A stretch of DNA of 64,000 nucleotides from the NCBI GenBank assembly GCA_048264105.1, contig JBLXDJ010000004.1, forward strand, positions 124,001-188,000. Direction: 5' to 3'. Each line of letters begins with the position of its first letter. Position 1 is the first letter of the stretch. Below, piece after piece: positions 1 through 8,888 of the stretch. This DNA is from Oceanospirillum sp048264105. Its GTDB lineage: Bacteria > Pseudomonadota > Gammaproteobacteria > Pseudomonadales > Halomonadaceae. The position numbers and the translations under genes are program-made. Below the pieces are notes generated by a model that was not told the DNA's origin, searched no databases, and worked only from the letters and a program-made list of their open reading frames with translations.

Positions 1-28
1 CCGGTTATCTGATTCTTCCGCACAAAAC

Positions 29-60
29 AAAGCCCCGTCAGTATCCACTGGCGGGGCTTT
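29..60. terminator. Intrinsic terminator, probably bidirectional
   Basis: A 12-bp stem (29-40 with 49-60, one G-U pair) encloses an 8-nt loop and is GC-rich with A and T flanks. It lies just past the stop of the minus-strand hydrolase at 97. It may also serve a plus-strand gene ending before the window. Confidence 0.75.
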
Positions 61-96
61 GTTGTATCGGGTGATCCGGGGTGGGTTTTGTTCTGC

Positions 97-921
97 TCAG
101 GCGCAGATCGCCTCTTCCTGATATTGCAGTTCTGCCAGTGCTGCGGCAACCACCGCAGCGCCCTCCTGCCAGTTATGATCCAGCATGACGCCGTGACCGG
201 AGTCGACCCAGTGGGTTTTACAGCCATAGGTGGCAGCCGTGAGGGTGACCGTAAGCTGAGGCACCAGCTGATCCTGTTTCGCGCCGACTACGGCGATAGG
301 GGTCTTGCCGACTTCAAAGGGGTTGGGCAGGTCGTTCCAGCTCATATCCCAGATCAGACGCTGGGACTCCGGCACCATATATTGCAGCCATTTGTCGAGC
401 TGCTCCTGAGCCACCGGCCCTGAGAACATATAGCGCTGTAACTGATTGCGGGTCGCCAGCTGAGGGGCCATATAGGTTTGGGTCATCTCAAGAGTGGTCA
501 GCGGATTGCACCACAGGCTCTGAATTGACAGCGGCATCATGCCCTGAGGCGGAATACTGCACAGCAGTACCGCGCCACGACCTACGTGCTGGTTCAGGAA
601 GCGCTGAACCACCATGCCACCCATGGAGTGACCGACCAGCAGGGGAGGCTGTTTGTGATTCTGCTCGATGGTGCGGATCGCATCTTCAAGATCTTCTGCA
701 TACTCTTTCAGACTGTATTGACCGCTGGGGTCTGGTGATGATGAGCGGCCATGGCCCCGAAGGCTGACGGCATAAGCGTGATAGCCGTGGTTGGCGAACC
801 AGTCCAGAAAGTGCTCCTCCCAGATCCAGGCTCCGCTAAAAATACCGTGAACAAACAATACCGGTACGGCATCGTCCTGTTTGGCCAGCCGGTAGACCAG
901 TTCCAGTCGGGCAATACTCAT
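97..921 (-). CDS. Alpha/beta hydrolase
   Basis: This 274-residue protein is an alpha/beta-hydrolase of unknown substrate, probably cytoplasmic because no signal peptide is visible. The oxyanion-hole stretch VHGIFSG lies near residue 24, and the nucleophile elbow GHSMGG puts the catalytic Ser near 99. A late Asp (AKQDQLV) and a His (DSGHG) can complete the triad. I chose the ATG at 921 because an AGGAG sits 8 nt upstream; a GTG three codons earlier abuts that site. The gene stands alone and diverges from a second hydrolase at 1205. Members hydrolyse esters, lactones or C-C bonds, and nothing here narrows that. Confidence 0.85.
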   Translation of the reverse strand: MSIARLELVYRLAKQDDAVPVLFVHGIFSGAWIWEEHFLDWFANHGYHAYAVSLRGHGRSSSPDPSGQYSLKEYAEDLEDAIRTIEQNHKQPPLLVGHSMGGMVVQRFLNQHVGRGAVLLCSIPPQGMMPLSIQSLWCNPLTTLEMTQTYMAPQLATRNQLQRYMFSGPVAQEQLDKWLQYMVPESQRLIWDMSWNDLPNPFEVGKTPIAVVGAKQDQLVPQLTVTLTAATYGCKTHWVDSGHGVMLDHNWQEGAAVVAAALAELQYQEEAICA

Positions 922-1204
922 GCAACACACTCCTGTGATTCCTGTGAAATACCATCTTCAGATTCAATGCGCAGCGCTGCATAGGTTGGGTGTATGCATA
1001 CTGCTGTACCTAAGTTAATGATCACCTGATTAATCGGCAAGCGTTTTTGTGCGGATCATTGTCTGAGATCGTTTTAAGGTTAGTCTACTTATGCTGCGTT
1101 GCGGTATTAAGACAGGCAGGTGGCACAAGCCCATCGGGAATAGCATAATACGCCGCTGTTTGATGGTTCTTCGATTTACAACAAATTAAGACTCCGAGGT
1201 GTTT

Positions 1205-1981
1205 ATGTCCGGCAATGCAGAGCTGTTTTATACCGAGCAGGGGGAAGGGTTTCCGCTGATCATTATTCACGGGCTGTTTGGTTCTGCAGATAACTGGCGC
1301 ACGCTGAGCAAGAAATTTGCTGAGCAGTATCGTGTGATCGCTCTGGATCTGCGTAATCATGGCCGTTCACCCCATGTGGATGGCATGAGTTATGACGCGA
1401 TGGCTGCCGATGTGCTGGCGCTGATGGATAAGCTGGGTCTGGAGAAGGCGCATATTCTGGGGCACTCCATGGGAGGCAAGGTTGCGATGCAGCTGGCGCT
1501 GAATCAGCCGGAACGCCTTGAAAAGCTGATCGTGGCGGATATCGCTCCTGTTGAATACGGTCACGGACATGATGATGTTCTGGCGGCACTTTACGCGGTG
1601 CAGAATGCCGGTGGCGCTGCCAGCCGTAAAGAGGCCGATACCATGATGGCGGAGCATCTGGAGACACTTGGCGTGCGTCAGTTCCTGAGTACCAACCTTG
1701 AGAAGAAAGAGAACGGCAAGCTGGGCTGGCGCGTGGGGCTGGATCAGATCAACGCGGATTATGATTCTGTGGTGGAAGCACCGACCGGTCAGCCTTTTGC
1801 CGGGCCTTCTCTCTTTATCCGCGGTGAGCTGTCTCATTATGTGGAAGACAGCTATCTGCCTCAGGTTGATGCGCTGTTCCCGCAGAACCAGCTGATCACC
1901 ATGGCGGGCTGTGGCCACTGGCTGCATGCTGAGAAGCCGATGGACTTTCTGGCCCATGTGCAGACGTTCCTGAACGCCTGA
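1205..1981 (+). CDS. ybfF: YbfF-type esterase (alpha/beta hydrolase)
   Basis: A 258-residue alpha/beta hydrolase resembling the E. coli esterase YbfF, which acts on short acyl esters and acyl-CoA thioesters in vitro. The oxyanion motif IHGLFGS lies near residue 21, the nucleophile elbow GHSMGG gives Ser88, and GCGHW gives the catalytic His near 238. The strongly conserved DLRNHGRS segment supports the YbfF assignment. The ATG at 1205 has GAGG 5 nt upstream; a GTG two codons earlier overlaps that site. It is a single-gene unit closed by a strong terminator at 2015. The physiological substrate is unknown. Confidence 0.85.
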   Translation: MSGNAELFYTEQGEGFPLIIIHGLFGSADNWRTLSKKFAEQYRVIALDLRNHGRSPHVDGMSYDAMAADVLALMDKLGLEKAHILGHSMGGKVAMQLALNQPERLEKLIVADIAPVEYGHGHDDVLAALYAVQNAGGAASRKEADTMMAEHLETLGVRQFLSTNLEKKENGKLGWRVGLDQINADYDSVVEAPTGQPFAGPSLFIRGELSHYVEDSYLPQVDALFPQNQLITMAGCGHWLHAEKPMDFLAHVQTFLNA

Positions 1982-2014
1982 TTCAAGACTGCCTGTCAGG
2001 ATAACCTGCTACAG

Positions 2015-2053
2015 AAACGCCCCGACCGATCAATGACCGGCCGGGGCGTTTTG
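2015..2053 (+). terminator. Intrinsic terminator of the YbfF-type gene
   Basis: The arms AAACGCCCCG (2015-2024) and CGGGGCGTTT (2042-2051) form a 10-bp stem followed by T residues. It lies between the plus-strand esterase and the convergent cytochrome gene. Confidence 0.8.
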
Positions 2054-2100
2054 CTTTATGGGCACTGTTTCACTTAAGAGCGGGTCGCGGTGCTTAAAGC

Positions 2101-2406
2101 TCAGCGTAACGACCAGAGGTAAGAGACGATTTTGTCCGCCTGTTCATCGGTCAGTCCCTCAACCGGGGGCATGGCAGGCTTGCTGCTCAGGCCCTGAGTG
2201 ATCAGGGTTTTAACCTCTGACGGGCTCAGATAGGTGCCCCGGTTAGACGGTATCCCCTCCAGAAAATTACCGTGGCCATCTTGCCGGTGGCAATCGGCAC
2301 AATGGTAATCATAGAGCGCATGTCCATCAGCAGAGCTGTCTGGCTTATTACTGCATCCGGCTAGTGCAAGAATCATTGTGAAAAACAGAAGTGACATCGT
2401 TTTCAT
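2101..2406 (-). CDS. Small lipoprotein cytochrome c
   Basis: A 101-residue monoheme cytochrome c. Residues 1-18 form a lipoprotein signal ending in the lipobox LALAGC, so Cys18 should be lipidated and the protein membrane-anchored in the periplasm. The heme site CADCH is at 36-40 and a probable axial Met is in KPAMPP near 79. A C-terminal helix ends in YLWSLR, as in class I cytochromes c. No oxidase or dehydrogenase gene adjoins it, so the redox partner is unknown. The upstream 200 bp is strongly AT-rich and probably contains both its promoter and that of the divergent HD protein. Confidence 0.85.
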   Translation of the reverse strand: MKTMSLLFFTMILALAGCSNKPDSSADGHALYDYHCADCHRQDGHGNFLEGIPSNRGTYLSPSEVKTLITQGLSSKPAMPPVEGLTDEQADKIVSYLWSLR

Positions 2407-2615
2407 AACATGTCCTCCCCGATTGCTTCTTAAGTTTGTTCAGTTTTTTCTAATTCACTTAAATAGTAAAATATAGTAATGTTATATAACAAGTATTTTA
2501 TCTGTTTCTTTTTGTTTCTGTGAGTGGCATCCGGTCGTTAAGGCTGGTGGAAAGCGCTATAGTGAATAAGGTACCGCCTTGCCGGAATGGCAAAAGGTGA
2601 TGAAGTGAGTGGAAT

Positions 2616-3923
2616 ATGACAGTTGAGTCTTTAGAAATGCCCGAGTCTTTAGCGATGCAAAAGGTTGAGGTGGTGGATGGTATTAAGATCGATCTGGGTC
2701 TTGCCGCTCATACCGTAACCAAAGCACTGGACTATGTCGGTGTGGATGACAATAGTCATGGCCGTCGTGTGGGACTTATCTGTCATCGGATTGCGCATTA
2801 TCTGGGCTGGAGCCAGGAGCGTCGTCACTTTGTATTGTTGGCGGGGATGCTGCATGACTGTGGTGTGTCTTCTACCGAAACCCACCGCAAGCTGGTGGAG
2901 GAGATGGAGTGGTCGGGCGCGAATGAGCACTGTCTTCGTGGCGAGTATTTTCTGGAAAGTTTCTCTCCCTTTAAGATCTACGCTGAAACCATCCGCTACC
3001 ACCACACCCGTTGGAATGAGCTGCCGGATGATCTTGATCAGGAGACCCGGGAGTACAGTAATCTGATCTTTCTGGCGGACCGTCTGGATGTGGCCTTCGC
3101 GCGTTTTCGTCAGAAACATCCTGAGTATCAGGTGCTGTTGAACCGGGATACGGTGCTTGACCGGATACGTCCTTATCAGGGCAGCCTTTTCTCGGAGGAG
3201 TTGTTTGCGGCTCTTGAACAGGCGGCGAGAAAAGATACCTTCTGGCTGGAGCTGCAGGATCTCTATCTGGATGAAACCATCTTCGAGACGCTGTCTTCCA
3301 TCGATTACACCCTGACCATGAGCTTTGACGAGATTGAGGCACTGGGTGAGCTGATCTCTCAGATTGTCGATGCCAAAAGTCCCTTTACCCATTATCACAG
3401 TCTGCGGGTGGCAGATCTGACCTACACCCTGTCCGGTTATCTGGGTTACGACACCTATCAGCGGCGGATTCTGCGTCTGGCGGGATTACTGCATGATGTG
3501 GGCAAGCTGCGTACTCCGGATCATATTCTGGAGAAGCCGGGGCCGCTGACCGATGATGAGCTGGCTCAGATGCGTTGTCACCCTCTGGACAGTAAGCATG
3601 TGCTGCAACTGCTGTTTCCCCATACGCCGATCGCCAAATGGGCGTCTGAGCATCATGAAAAACTGGATGGTTCCGGTTACCCCCATGGTTGGGCGGGGGA
3701 TGAGATTGATGGCCCGACCCGGGTGTTGACCCTGTGTGATATTTTTCAGGCCTTGTGCCAGAAGCGCCCCTACAGGGATCGTCTGCAGGTGGATCAGGTG
3801 CTTGAGATTATGGATAAGATGGTGGCCCTTGGGCAGTTGGATGCGAGTATCTATCAGCTGATGAAAGCGAATTGTGATGAGCTGTACCAGATCGCGATTC
3901 GTGAAGGAGGCTATCTGAACTAG
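2616..3923 (+). CDS. Tandem HD-domain protein with C-terminal HD-GYP
   Basis: A 435-residue cytoplasmic protein with two HD-superfamily domains and no membrane segment or receiver domain. The C-terminal half (about 245-425) is a full HD-GYP domain: LLHDVGK near 291, then HHEKLDGSGYP near 346. That class hydrolyses cyclic di-GMP. The N-terminal half (about 50-165) contains GMLHDCG near 78 and a YHHTRW stretch near 128 but no GYP signature, so it looks like a diverged duplicate that may be regulatory or have another activity. Start: first ATG, preceded by a weak GAGTGGA stretch. It is a single-gene unit. Confidence 0.85.
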   Translation: MTVESLEMPESLAMQKVEVVDGIKIDLGLAAHTVTKALDYVGVDDNSHGRRVGLICHRIAHYLGWSQERRHFVLLAGMLHDCGVSSTETHRKLVEEMEWSGANEHCLRGEYFLESFSPFKIYAETIRYHHTRWNELPDDLDQETREYSNLIFLADRLDVAFARFRQKHPEYQVLLNRDTVLDRIRPYQGSLFSEELFAALEQAARKDTFWLELQDLYLDETIFETLSSIDYTLTMSFDEIEALGELISQIVDAKSPFTHYHSLRVADLTYTLSGYLGYDTYQRRILRLAGLLHDVGKLRTPDHILEKPGPLTDDELAQMRCHPLDSKHVLQLLFPHTPIAKWASEHHEKLDGSGYPHGWAGDEIDGPTRVLTLCDIFQALCQKRPYRDRLQVDQVLEIMDKMVALGQLDASIYQLMKANCDELYQIAIREGGYLN

Positions 3924-4045
3924 GCGGAATCACCTTTTTATTAAGGTCATTTATAGCCTGTTATAGGCCGAGGCAGGGTGAACAATTATTCTGATACATG
4001 TTCGTCGAGCTGGCAGGGCATTAGCGTTATACTTGAGTAATTCAG

Positions 4046-4068
4046 AGGGGCTTTAGGCCCCTTTTTTG
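4046..4068 (+). terminator. Intrinsic terminator
   Basis: AGGGGCT and GGCCCCT pair (7 bp, one G-U) around a 3-nt loop and are followed by a run of six T. It closes the HD-GYP gene about 120 bp after its stop. Confidence 0.7.
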
Positions 4069-4117
4069 ATTCTCATTTTTCGGCTCTGGAACGCGCTCTT
4101 CAGGCTGTGGAGTTCTA

Positions 4118-5350
4118 ATGCAATCCCAACAACACGTTAAGCCTTCTGACCCCTTGCCCGGTGAATGGCGGGTGGTGATTCTGGTCACTCTGATCCAGTT
4201 TATCAATATCGTCGATTTTATGATGGTGATGCCTCTGGGGCCAGACTTTGCCCGGGATCTGAATATCCCGATGTCAGATCTGGGGCTGATTGGTGGCAGT
4301 TACACCTTCGCGGCGGCGGCTTCCGGTTTTATTCTCAGTCAGTATCTGGATCGTTTTGATCGTCGTGCTATTGCGATGCTGGCGCTGGCGGGCTTATCGG
4401 TGAGCACTTTTGCCGCGACGTTAGCGACGGATCAGACCGGCCTGTTGCTGGCGCGGGTCTGTGCCGGTGCTTTTGGAGGCCCGGCCTCGGCGATCGGTAT
4501 GGCGATGATTATTGATGTGGTGCCGCCGAAGCGACGGGGGCGTGCCATGGCGATTGCGATGGGGTCTTTCTCTGTTGCGGCGATTGCTGGGATTCCCTTC
4601 GGACTGGAGCTGGCCAACTGGCACGGCTGGCAAACCCCTTTTTATGCCATTGCCCTGAGCGGTGCCAGTGTCCTGCTGGCAATCTTCCTGCTGTTACCCC
4701 GGATGGATGCTCATAAGGGGTCGCACGAGGGTAAACCTGCGGTGGGTGTGATCTCCCTTCTGAACAAGTCTCTGACCCGCTGGGCGCTGATGCTGGTGGT
4801 GGTCTCCATGTTTGGTAATTTCCTGCTGATTCCCAATCTGTCGGCTTATATCCAGTTCAATCTGGGCTTCCCGAGGGAGCGCATTGGCGAGCTGTATATG
4901 ATCGGTGGCGTGGCGTCTCTGGTGGGTATGCAGGTCACCGGATATCTGACAGACCGGTTTGGCAGCCTGGGCACGGGTACCGTGGTTTGTCTCGGGCTGG
5001 CGTTGGTGCTCTGGTTTGGTTTTATGCAGCAGCCGGGCATCGCGCTGGTGCCGCTGATCTTTGCGGGTTTTATGGTGTTCTCATCGGCACGGCGGGTGAC
5101 GCAAAATGCGTTAACCAGTCAAACCCCGGAAGGCCATGAACGCGCGGCCTATACCTCTGCTCAGTTCGCTTTCCAGCATGTCTCTACCGGTATTGCGGCG
5201 GTGGGGAGTTCCTGGGTGCTGACCGCTGATGCATCCGGAGCCTTACAGGGGATGGTATTACTGAGTACAATAACGATGATTTTCGTTTTAGCTCAACCGG
5301 TTATGATGTGGATACTAAAGCGTAAGCTGGATCTGCGGCCGGTTTCCTAG
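4118..5350 (+). CDS. MFS transporter
   Basis: A 410-residue major facilitator superfamily carrier with about 12 hydrophobic segments split by a central cytoplasmic loop (around residues 195-210, KGSHEGK). The segment after helix 2 (YLDRFDRRAIAM) matches the family's DRxGRR loop. A second diverged copy, YLTDRFGSLGTG, sits in the C-terminal half, and PPKRRGRAMA marks the loop after helix 4. Overall it resembles drug- or arabinose-efflux type carriers, but the substrate cannot be inferred. It follows a terminator and precedes eda by 67 nt, so the two may be co-transcribed. Confidence 0.8.
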   Translation: MQSQQHVKPSDPLPGEWRVVILVTLIQFINIVDFMMVMPLGPDFARDLNIPMSDLGLIGGSYTFAAAASGFILSQYLDRFDRRAIAMLALAGLSVSTFAATLATDQTGLLLARVCAGAFGGPASAIGMAMIIDVVPPKRRGRAMAIAMGSFSVAAIAGIPFGLELANWHGWQTPFYAIALSGASVLLAIFLLLPRMDAHKGSHEGKPAVGVISLLNKSLTRWALMLVVVSMFGNFLLIPNLSAYIQFNLGFPRERIGELYMIGGVASLVGMQVTGYLTDRFGSLGTGTVVCLGLALVLWFGFMQQPGIALVPLIFAGFMVFSSARRVTQNALTSQTPEGHERAAYTSAQFAFQHVSTGIAAVGSSWVLTADASGALQGMVLLSTITMIFVLAQPVMMWILKRKLDLRPVS

Positions 5351-5417
5351 CGTCAGGTTTTAGAAGCTCACGTTAAGTTTTAGAAAAACGCCCTAACAAC
5401 AAAACTGAGGAGTTGCT

Positions 5418-6044
5418 ATGTTTCTGTCTCAACTGAGTCAGCAGAAAGTATTGCCCGTACTGGTGCTGGAGTCTGTACAGCAGGCGGATTGGATCGGTGG
5501 ATGTTTTGTTGAGGCGGGCATCAGGCACCTTGAAGTGCCCCTCAGAACGTCAGCGGCATTGCAGGTGATTGAACACCTGAACCGCGCTTTTCCTGAGCTT
5601 TCGGTGGGCGCCGGAACCGTTATCAGTGATCATCAGATCAGCACGGCGGTTAATGCGGGTTCAAGCTTTATTGTCTCTCCCGGTGCGACGGATAAGCTGC
5701 TCGAGGCGGCTCAGGATTGCCCGGTCCCCTTCCTTCCCGGTGTGATGACTCCTTCTGAAGCGATGCGCGCCCGTGATTATGGCTTTGGTTTGCAGAAGTT
5801 TTTTCCGGCAGAAGCGGCCGGTGGTGTATCGCTGCTGAAAGCGATGGGCGCACCGCTGCAGGATATTCGTTTCTGCCCGACCGGCGGCATTACCCTGAAT
5901 AATCTGGCGGATTATCTGGCGCTTAAGAATGTTCCCGTGGTGGGTGGCACCTGGCTGGTAACGCCGGAGGCTCTGGCCGATAATGACCGGCAGTCAGTGG
6001 TTAACCGTCTGCATCAGCTTGAGCAAACACTGGCTCAGCTATAA
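5418..6044 (+). CDS. eda: KDPG/KHG aldolase
   Basis: A 208-residue 2-keto-3-deoxy-6-phosphogluconate aldolase, which splits KDPG to pyruvate and glyceraldehyde 3-phosphate (Entner-Doudoroff) and may also cleave 4-hydroxy-2-oxoglutarate. The Schiff-base lysine is K127 in KFFPAE, the general-base Glu is in HLEVPLRT near 39, and the phosphate-binding CPTGGI is present. The length is normal for the class I enzyme. The ATG follows GAGGAG with good spacing. No edd, zwf or pgl lies nearby, so this copy is an orphan within the window. Confidence 0.92.
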   Translation: MFLSQLSQQKVLPVLVLESVQQADWIGGCFVEAGIRHLEVPLRTSAALQVIEHLNRAFPELSVGAGTVISDHQISTAVNAGSSFIVSPGATDKLLEAAQDCPVPFLPGVMTPSEAMRARDYGFGLQKFFPAEAAGGVSLLKAMGAPLQDIRFCPTGGITLNNLADYLALKNVPVVGGTWLVTPEALADNDRQSVVNRLHQLEQTLAQL

Positions 6045-6121
6045 GGTGGTTTGTTCAGCCCGATCTCTTAGAATGTAAAACCCTTATTTCAGGATCAGCC
6101 CTAACAAGGATTATCTCCGGC

Positions 6122-7066
6122 ATGTATATCAACAACGATCAGTTTAAAGAGCGTCGCATCAGAGCGGTGAAAGAGGATGTTCGTAAAGGTGGCAGTGAGC
6201 TTTCCCGCAGTGCTCTGGAAGATCTGAAGGAATATGCCAATACCTGTGATGCTGAAAGCCCTGCTGATCTGAAAAGTGAACTGCTGGATCTTGCGATGCA
6301 GATGCAGTTAGCCCGCCCGAGTATGGCGGTGCTGTGGAATGTGATGCAGCGCTGGATCGATCAGCTGGCGGGTATGCCGGAAGACGCGATGGAGAATGCC
6401 CGTCAGTTTGCGATGGAGCAGGCTGAAGCGCTGCAGCAGATGTCGGTTCAGGCCGGAAAAGCGATTGTTCAGGCTGTAAGCCCTCAGATTCCGCCGGGCA
6501 GTGTGATTCTGACCCATAGTTTCAGTACCACGGTGCTGGCGATTCTGGAAACGATGCAGACCGCCGACTGTAAGGTGATTATGACCGAAGCCCGTCCGGG
6601 GATAGAAGGTCGCCGGTTAGCCCGTGCGTTATCCGAGCTGAAAATTGAGACCACTTACATCGCAGAAGCCCAACTGGGCTGTTTTATTGAATACGCGGAT
6701 GTGGTTTTGCTGGGCGCTGACAGCGTGCTGGAAGATGGTTCAGTGGTGAATAAAGCCGGTACTTATCTGGTGGCTTTAGCGGCCAAAGATCATGGCGTAC
6801 CGGTTTTTGTTGCGGCGGAGAGTTTCAAACACAGTCATCGTCGGGCAGATGAGATAGAGCTGGAAGAGATCGCGGCAGATGAGCTGCAGCTTCCGGCGAT
6901 CGATTTTGTTCGTCCCCGTAATATCTATTTCGATGTCACACCTGCCCGTCTGATCAGCTGTTGGGTCGATGAGGCGGGAGCCAGAACGGATTTCTCATCG
7001 GAATCAAAACCGATGCCTGCGGGTTTTCTGCAGGATGCGATTACCCGCCGGAAAAACCGCAGCTGA
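6122..7066 (+). CDS. eIF-2B alpha/beta/delta-like protein, candidate sugar-phosphate isomerase
   Basis: A 314-residue member of the eIF-2B-alpha/MtnA/ribose-1,5-bisphosphate isomerase superfamily. An N-terminal helical part (about 1-110) precedes a Rossmann-like part containing ILTHSFSTTV near 130, the TEARPGIEGRRLA segment and GADSVLEDGSVVNKAGTY, all typical of the family. In prokaryotes, members isomerise aldose phosphates such as ribose 1,5-bisphosphate or 5-methylthioribose 1-phosphate; the sequence does not fit the MtnA subgroup well. It lies 77 nt after eda. A joint role in sugar-phosphate metabolism is inference only. Confidence 0.75.
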   Translation: MYINNDQFKERRIRAVKEDVRKGGSELSRSALEDLKEYANTCDAESPADLKSELLDLAMQMQLARPSMAVLWNVMQRWIDQLAGMPEDAMENARQFAMEQAEALQQMSVQAGKAIVQAVSPQIPPGSVILTHSFSTTVLAILETMQTADCKVIMTEARPGIEGRRLARALSELKIETTYIAEAQLGCFIEYADVVLLGADSVLEDGSVVNKAGTYLVALAAKDHGVPVFVAAESFKHSHRRADEIELEEIAADELQLPAIDFVRPRNIYFDVTPARLISCWVDEAGARTDFSSESKPMPAGFLQDAITRRKNRS

Positions 7067-7099
7067 TTCTGTCTCAGAGATGATGTGGTGAACTCAAGC

Positions 7100-7894
7100 C
7101 TACTGAATAGTGGGCAGGTAGTTCTCAGGAGGCAGGGGAGCACCCCTGTCGCGGAACTGGAAGTGAAGAGCTGCACGGTTCACCAGAGTGTTAAAACCTA
7201 CAGTGGCGATCGGCTGGCGTTTTTTAACCATATCGCCGGTTTTCACCACTAGGGCTTCACAGCTGGCGTAAACGGTTTGCTGGTCACCGGGATGCTGGAT
7301 GATGACCACCTTGCCAAGGCTGCGCATCTCACCGGCAAAGCTGACCTGGCCCTCTTTAGCCGCGAATACGGTTTGTCCCGGTTGTGCCTGCAGGTTAACC
7401 CCTTTCTGTAATCCCCAGTTCTCTTCACCAAAGCCGTTGATCAGTTTAGGGTTGGAGATCGGCCAGATATAACCTGTCGCGGCGCGGCGCGGCGCAACAC
7501 CGATAATCAGTTTCTGACCGGGGTACAGACGGTCGTGGTCGATACCGGGATTGCTTTGCTTCAGGCTGGCAAGGGGCGTGGCGAAATGATCTGCAATGCT
7601 GCTGAGGGTGTCGCCTTTCTGCACCGTGTACTGAATGCTGGGGGCTTGTATATCGGCACCTTCAACGGGAATTTGCAGCTCGGTTCCGGCTTTTAGCCGA
7701 TGAGGCACAACTTTCGGGTTATAGCGGGACAGGGTTTCCAGATCCACGTCATAGCGTCGGGCGATGCTGTAGAAGGTCTCGCCGGGCTTAACAAGGTGCA
7801 CCTTGCTGGTCGCGGGGCCATAGGGTGAGCTGCTACAGGCTGATAGCAAAAGGCTCCCGAAGAGAGCGGCAATAATCAAAAACAGCTTAGGCAT
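7100..7894 (-). CDS. LysM-LytM lipoprotein, catalytically degenerate (NlpD-like)
   Basis: A 264-residue lipoprotein with the signal peptide ending at the lipobox LLLSAC (Cys20). Two LysM peptidoglycan-binding repeats follow (about 33-76 and 88-132), then an M23/LytM domain (about 150-260). The metal-binding HxxxD of active LytM enzymes is replaced by LQKGVN near 163, and the HxH strand keeps only the second His (ALHFQF). It therefore probably does not cut peptidoglycan itself. E. coli NlpD is degenerate in the same way and activates the amidase AmiC, so an amidase-activator role is the best inference. The context lacks surE, pcm and rpoS, the usual nlpD neighbours. Confidence 0.85.
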   Translation of the reverse strand: MPKLFLIIAALFGSLLLSACSSSPYGPATSKVHLVKPGETFYSIARRYDVDLETLSRYNPKVVPHRLKAGTELQIPVEGADIQAPSIQYTVQKGDTLSSIADHFATPLASLKQSNPGIDHDRLYPGQKLIIGVAPRRAATGYIWPISNPKLINGFGEENWGLQKGVNLQAQPGQTVFAAKEGQVSFAGEMRSLGKVVIIQHPGDQQTVYASCEALVVKTGDMVKKRQPIATVGFNTLVNRAALHFQFRDRGAPLPPENYLPTIQ

Positions 7895-8041
7895 GGCGTA
7901 GAATCTGGTTGAAATGGATAGGTGCAGACGGTCGGCAGCATAATGAAAATGCCGCTGGTTTTCAAAGATATCTTAAAAATAGTGAGATGAGAGGGCAAAA
8001 TCCACTGCCCATCATCCCGGAACAACGAAGACAGAGATTTA

Positions 8042-8734
8042 ATGATGACGTTTACCCAAGGCATGAAAAAGATAGAGACTTCACCCCAGCCGGACACCTG
8101 TGTGATCTGGCTGCATGGTCTGGGGGCGGGGGCTGATGACTTTATACCGGCAGTGCCCTACCTGAAATTACCGGAAACGGCGAAGGTGCGTTTTCTGTTT
8201 CCTCAGGCTCCGGATCGTCCGGTGACAATCAATGGCGGCTGGGAGATGCCTGCCTGGTACGACATTCTGAAAATGCTGCCGGAACGGGAGATTGTTCCTG
8301 AACATCTTCAGGATGCGGCCAGAGGTTTGCACGAACTGACTCAGCAGCAGATTGCCGACGGTATTCCAGCGGAGCGTATCTTCTGGATCGGTTTCTCTCA
8401 GGGCGGGGCTGTTGTTCTGGAGGCGGCTGTTAATGGTGGTCGCTATTCCGACGCTAATGGCGCGGTGATAAAACCGGCGGCTGTGCTGGCGCTTTCGACC
8501 TATTTGGCTCAGCCCGTTGAGCATCCGCACCCTCAGCTAAAAGAGCTGTCGTTCTGGCACGGACATGGTTCACAGGATGATGTGGTGCCTTTTGCCATGG
8601 GGCGCAAAGCGGCAACACTGACAGAAGAGCAGGCCGGTGAGTCTCAATGGCACCCCTATCCTATGGCACATGAAGTTTGTGTGGCGGAACTGGAGGCGAT
8701 CGGGAATTATCTTCAACTTCGTCTGGCGCAATAA
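8042..8734 (+). CDS. Phospholipase/carboxylesterase family hydrolase
   Basis: A 230-residue serine esterase of the carboxylesterase 2/acyl-protein thioesterase-like family. It shows the oxyanion segment WLHGLGAGADDF near 23, the nucleophile motif GFSQGG (Ser119), an Asp in GSQDDVVP and a His in YPMAHEV near the C-terminus. No signal peptide is present, so it is cytoplasmic. Start choice is open among 8042, 8045 and 8063; homologues often begin close to the last. It acts on short-chain esters in known relatives. It diverges from the LysM lipoprotein gene with about 150 nt between them. Confidence 0.85.
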   Translation: MMTFTQGMKKIETSPQPDTCVIWLHGLGAGADDFIPAVPYLKLPETAKVRFLFPQAPDRPVTINGGWEMPAWYDILKMLPEREIVPEHLQDAARGLHELTQQQIADGIPAERIFWIGFSQGGAVVLEAAVNGGRYSDANGAVIKPAAVLALSTYLAQPVEHPHPQLKELSFWHGHGSQDDVVPFAMGRKAATLTEEQAGESQWHPYPMAHEVCVAELEAIGNYLQLRLAQ

Positions 8735-8751
8735 GAAGGATTTCTTGACCC

Positions 8752-8780
8752 TTGTCATACGTGGGCTGCAGCTATATACA
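8752..8780 (+). promoter_or_regulatory. Sigma-70-like promoter for the 35-residue membrane protein
   Basis: TTGTCA (8752-8757) and TATACA (8775-8780) are separated by exactly 17 nt, each one mismatch or close to the consensus. The site lies about 110 nt upstream of the small ORF at 8889. Confidence 0.5.
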
Positions 8781-8888
8781 TGTCCGCTAATTAGATTGAT
8801 CTGGGGCAGGGTTTGTCACCCCATCTCCTTGGTAGTCTGAACTCAGTTGGTTTATTGATTAAGTAACAAAACCCCTGAGGTGATGACT

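Noticed and set aside
2481..2490. GTTATATAAC palindrome between the cytochrome and HD genes, reminiscent of a Zur box
   Set aside because: Arms are only 5 bp with no spacer and lack the flanking GAA/TTC of the real Zur box at 29196; AT-rich promoter DNA explains it.
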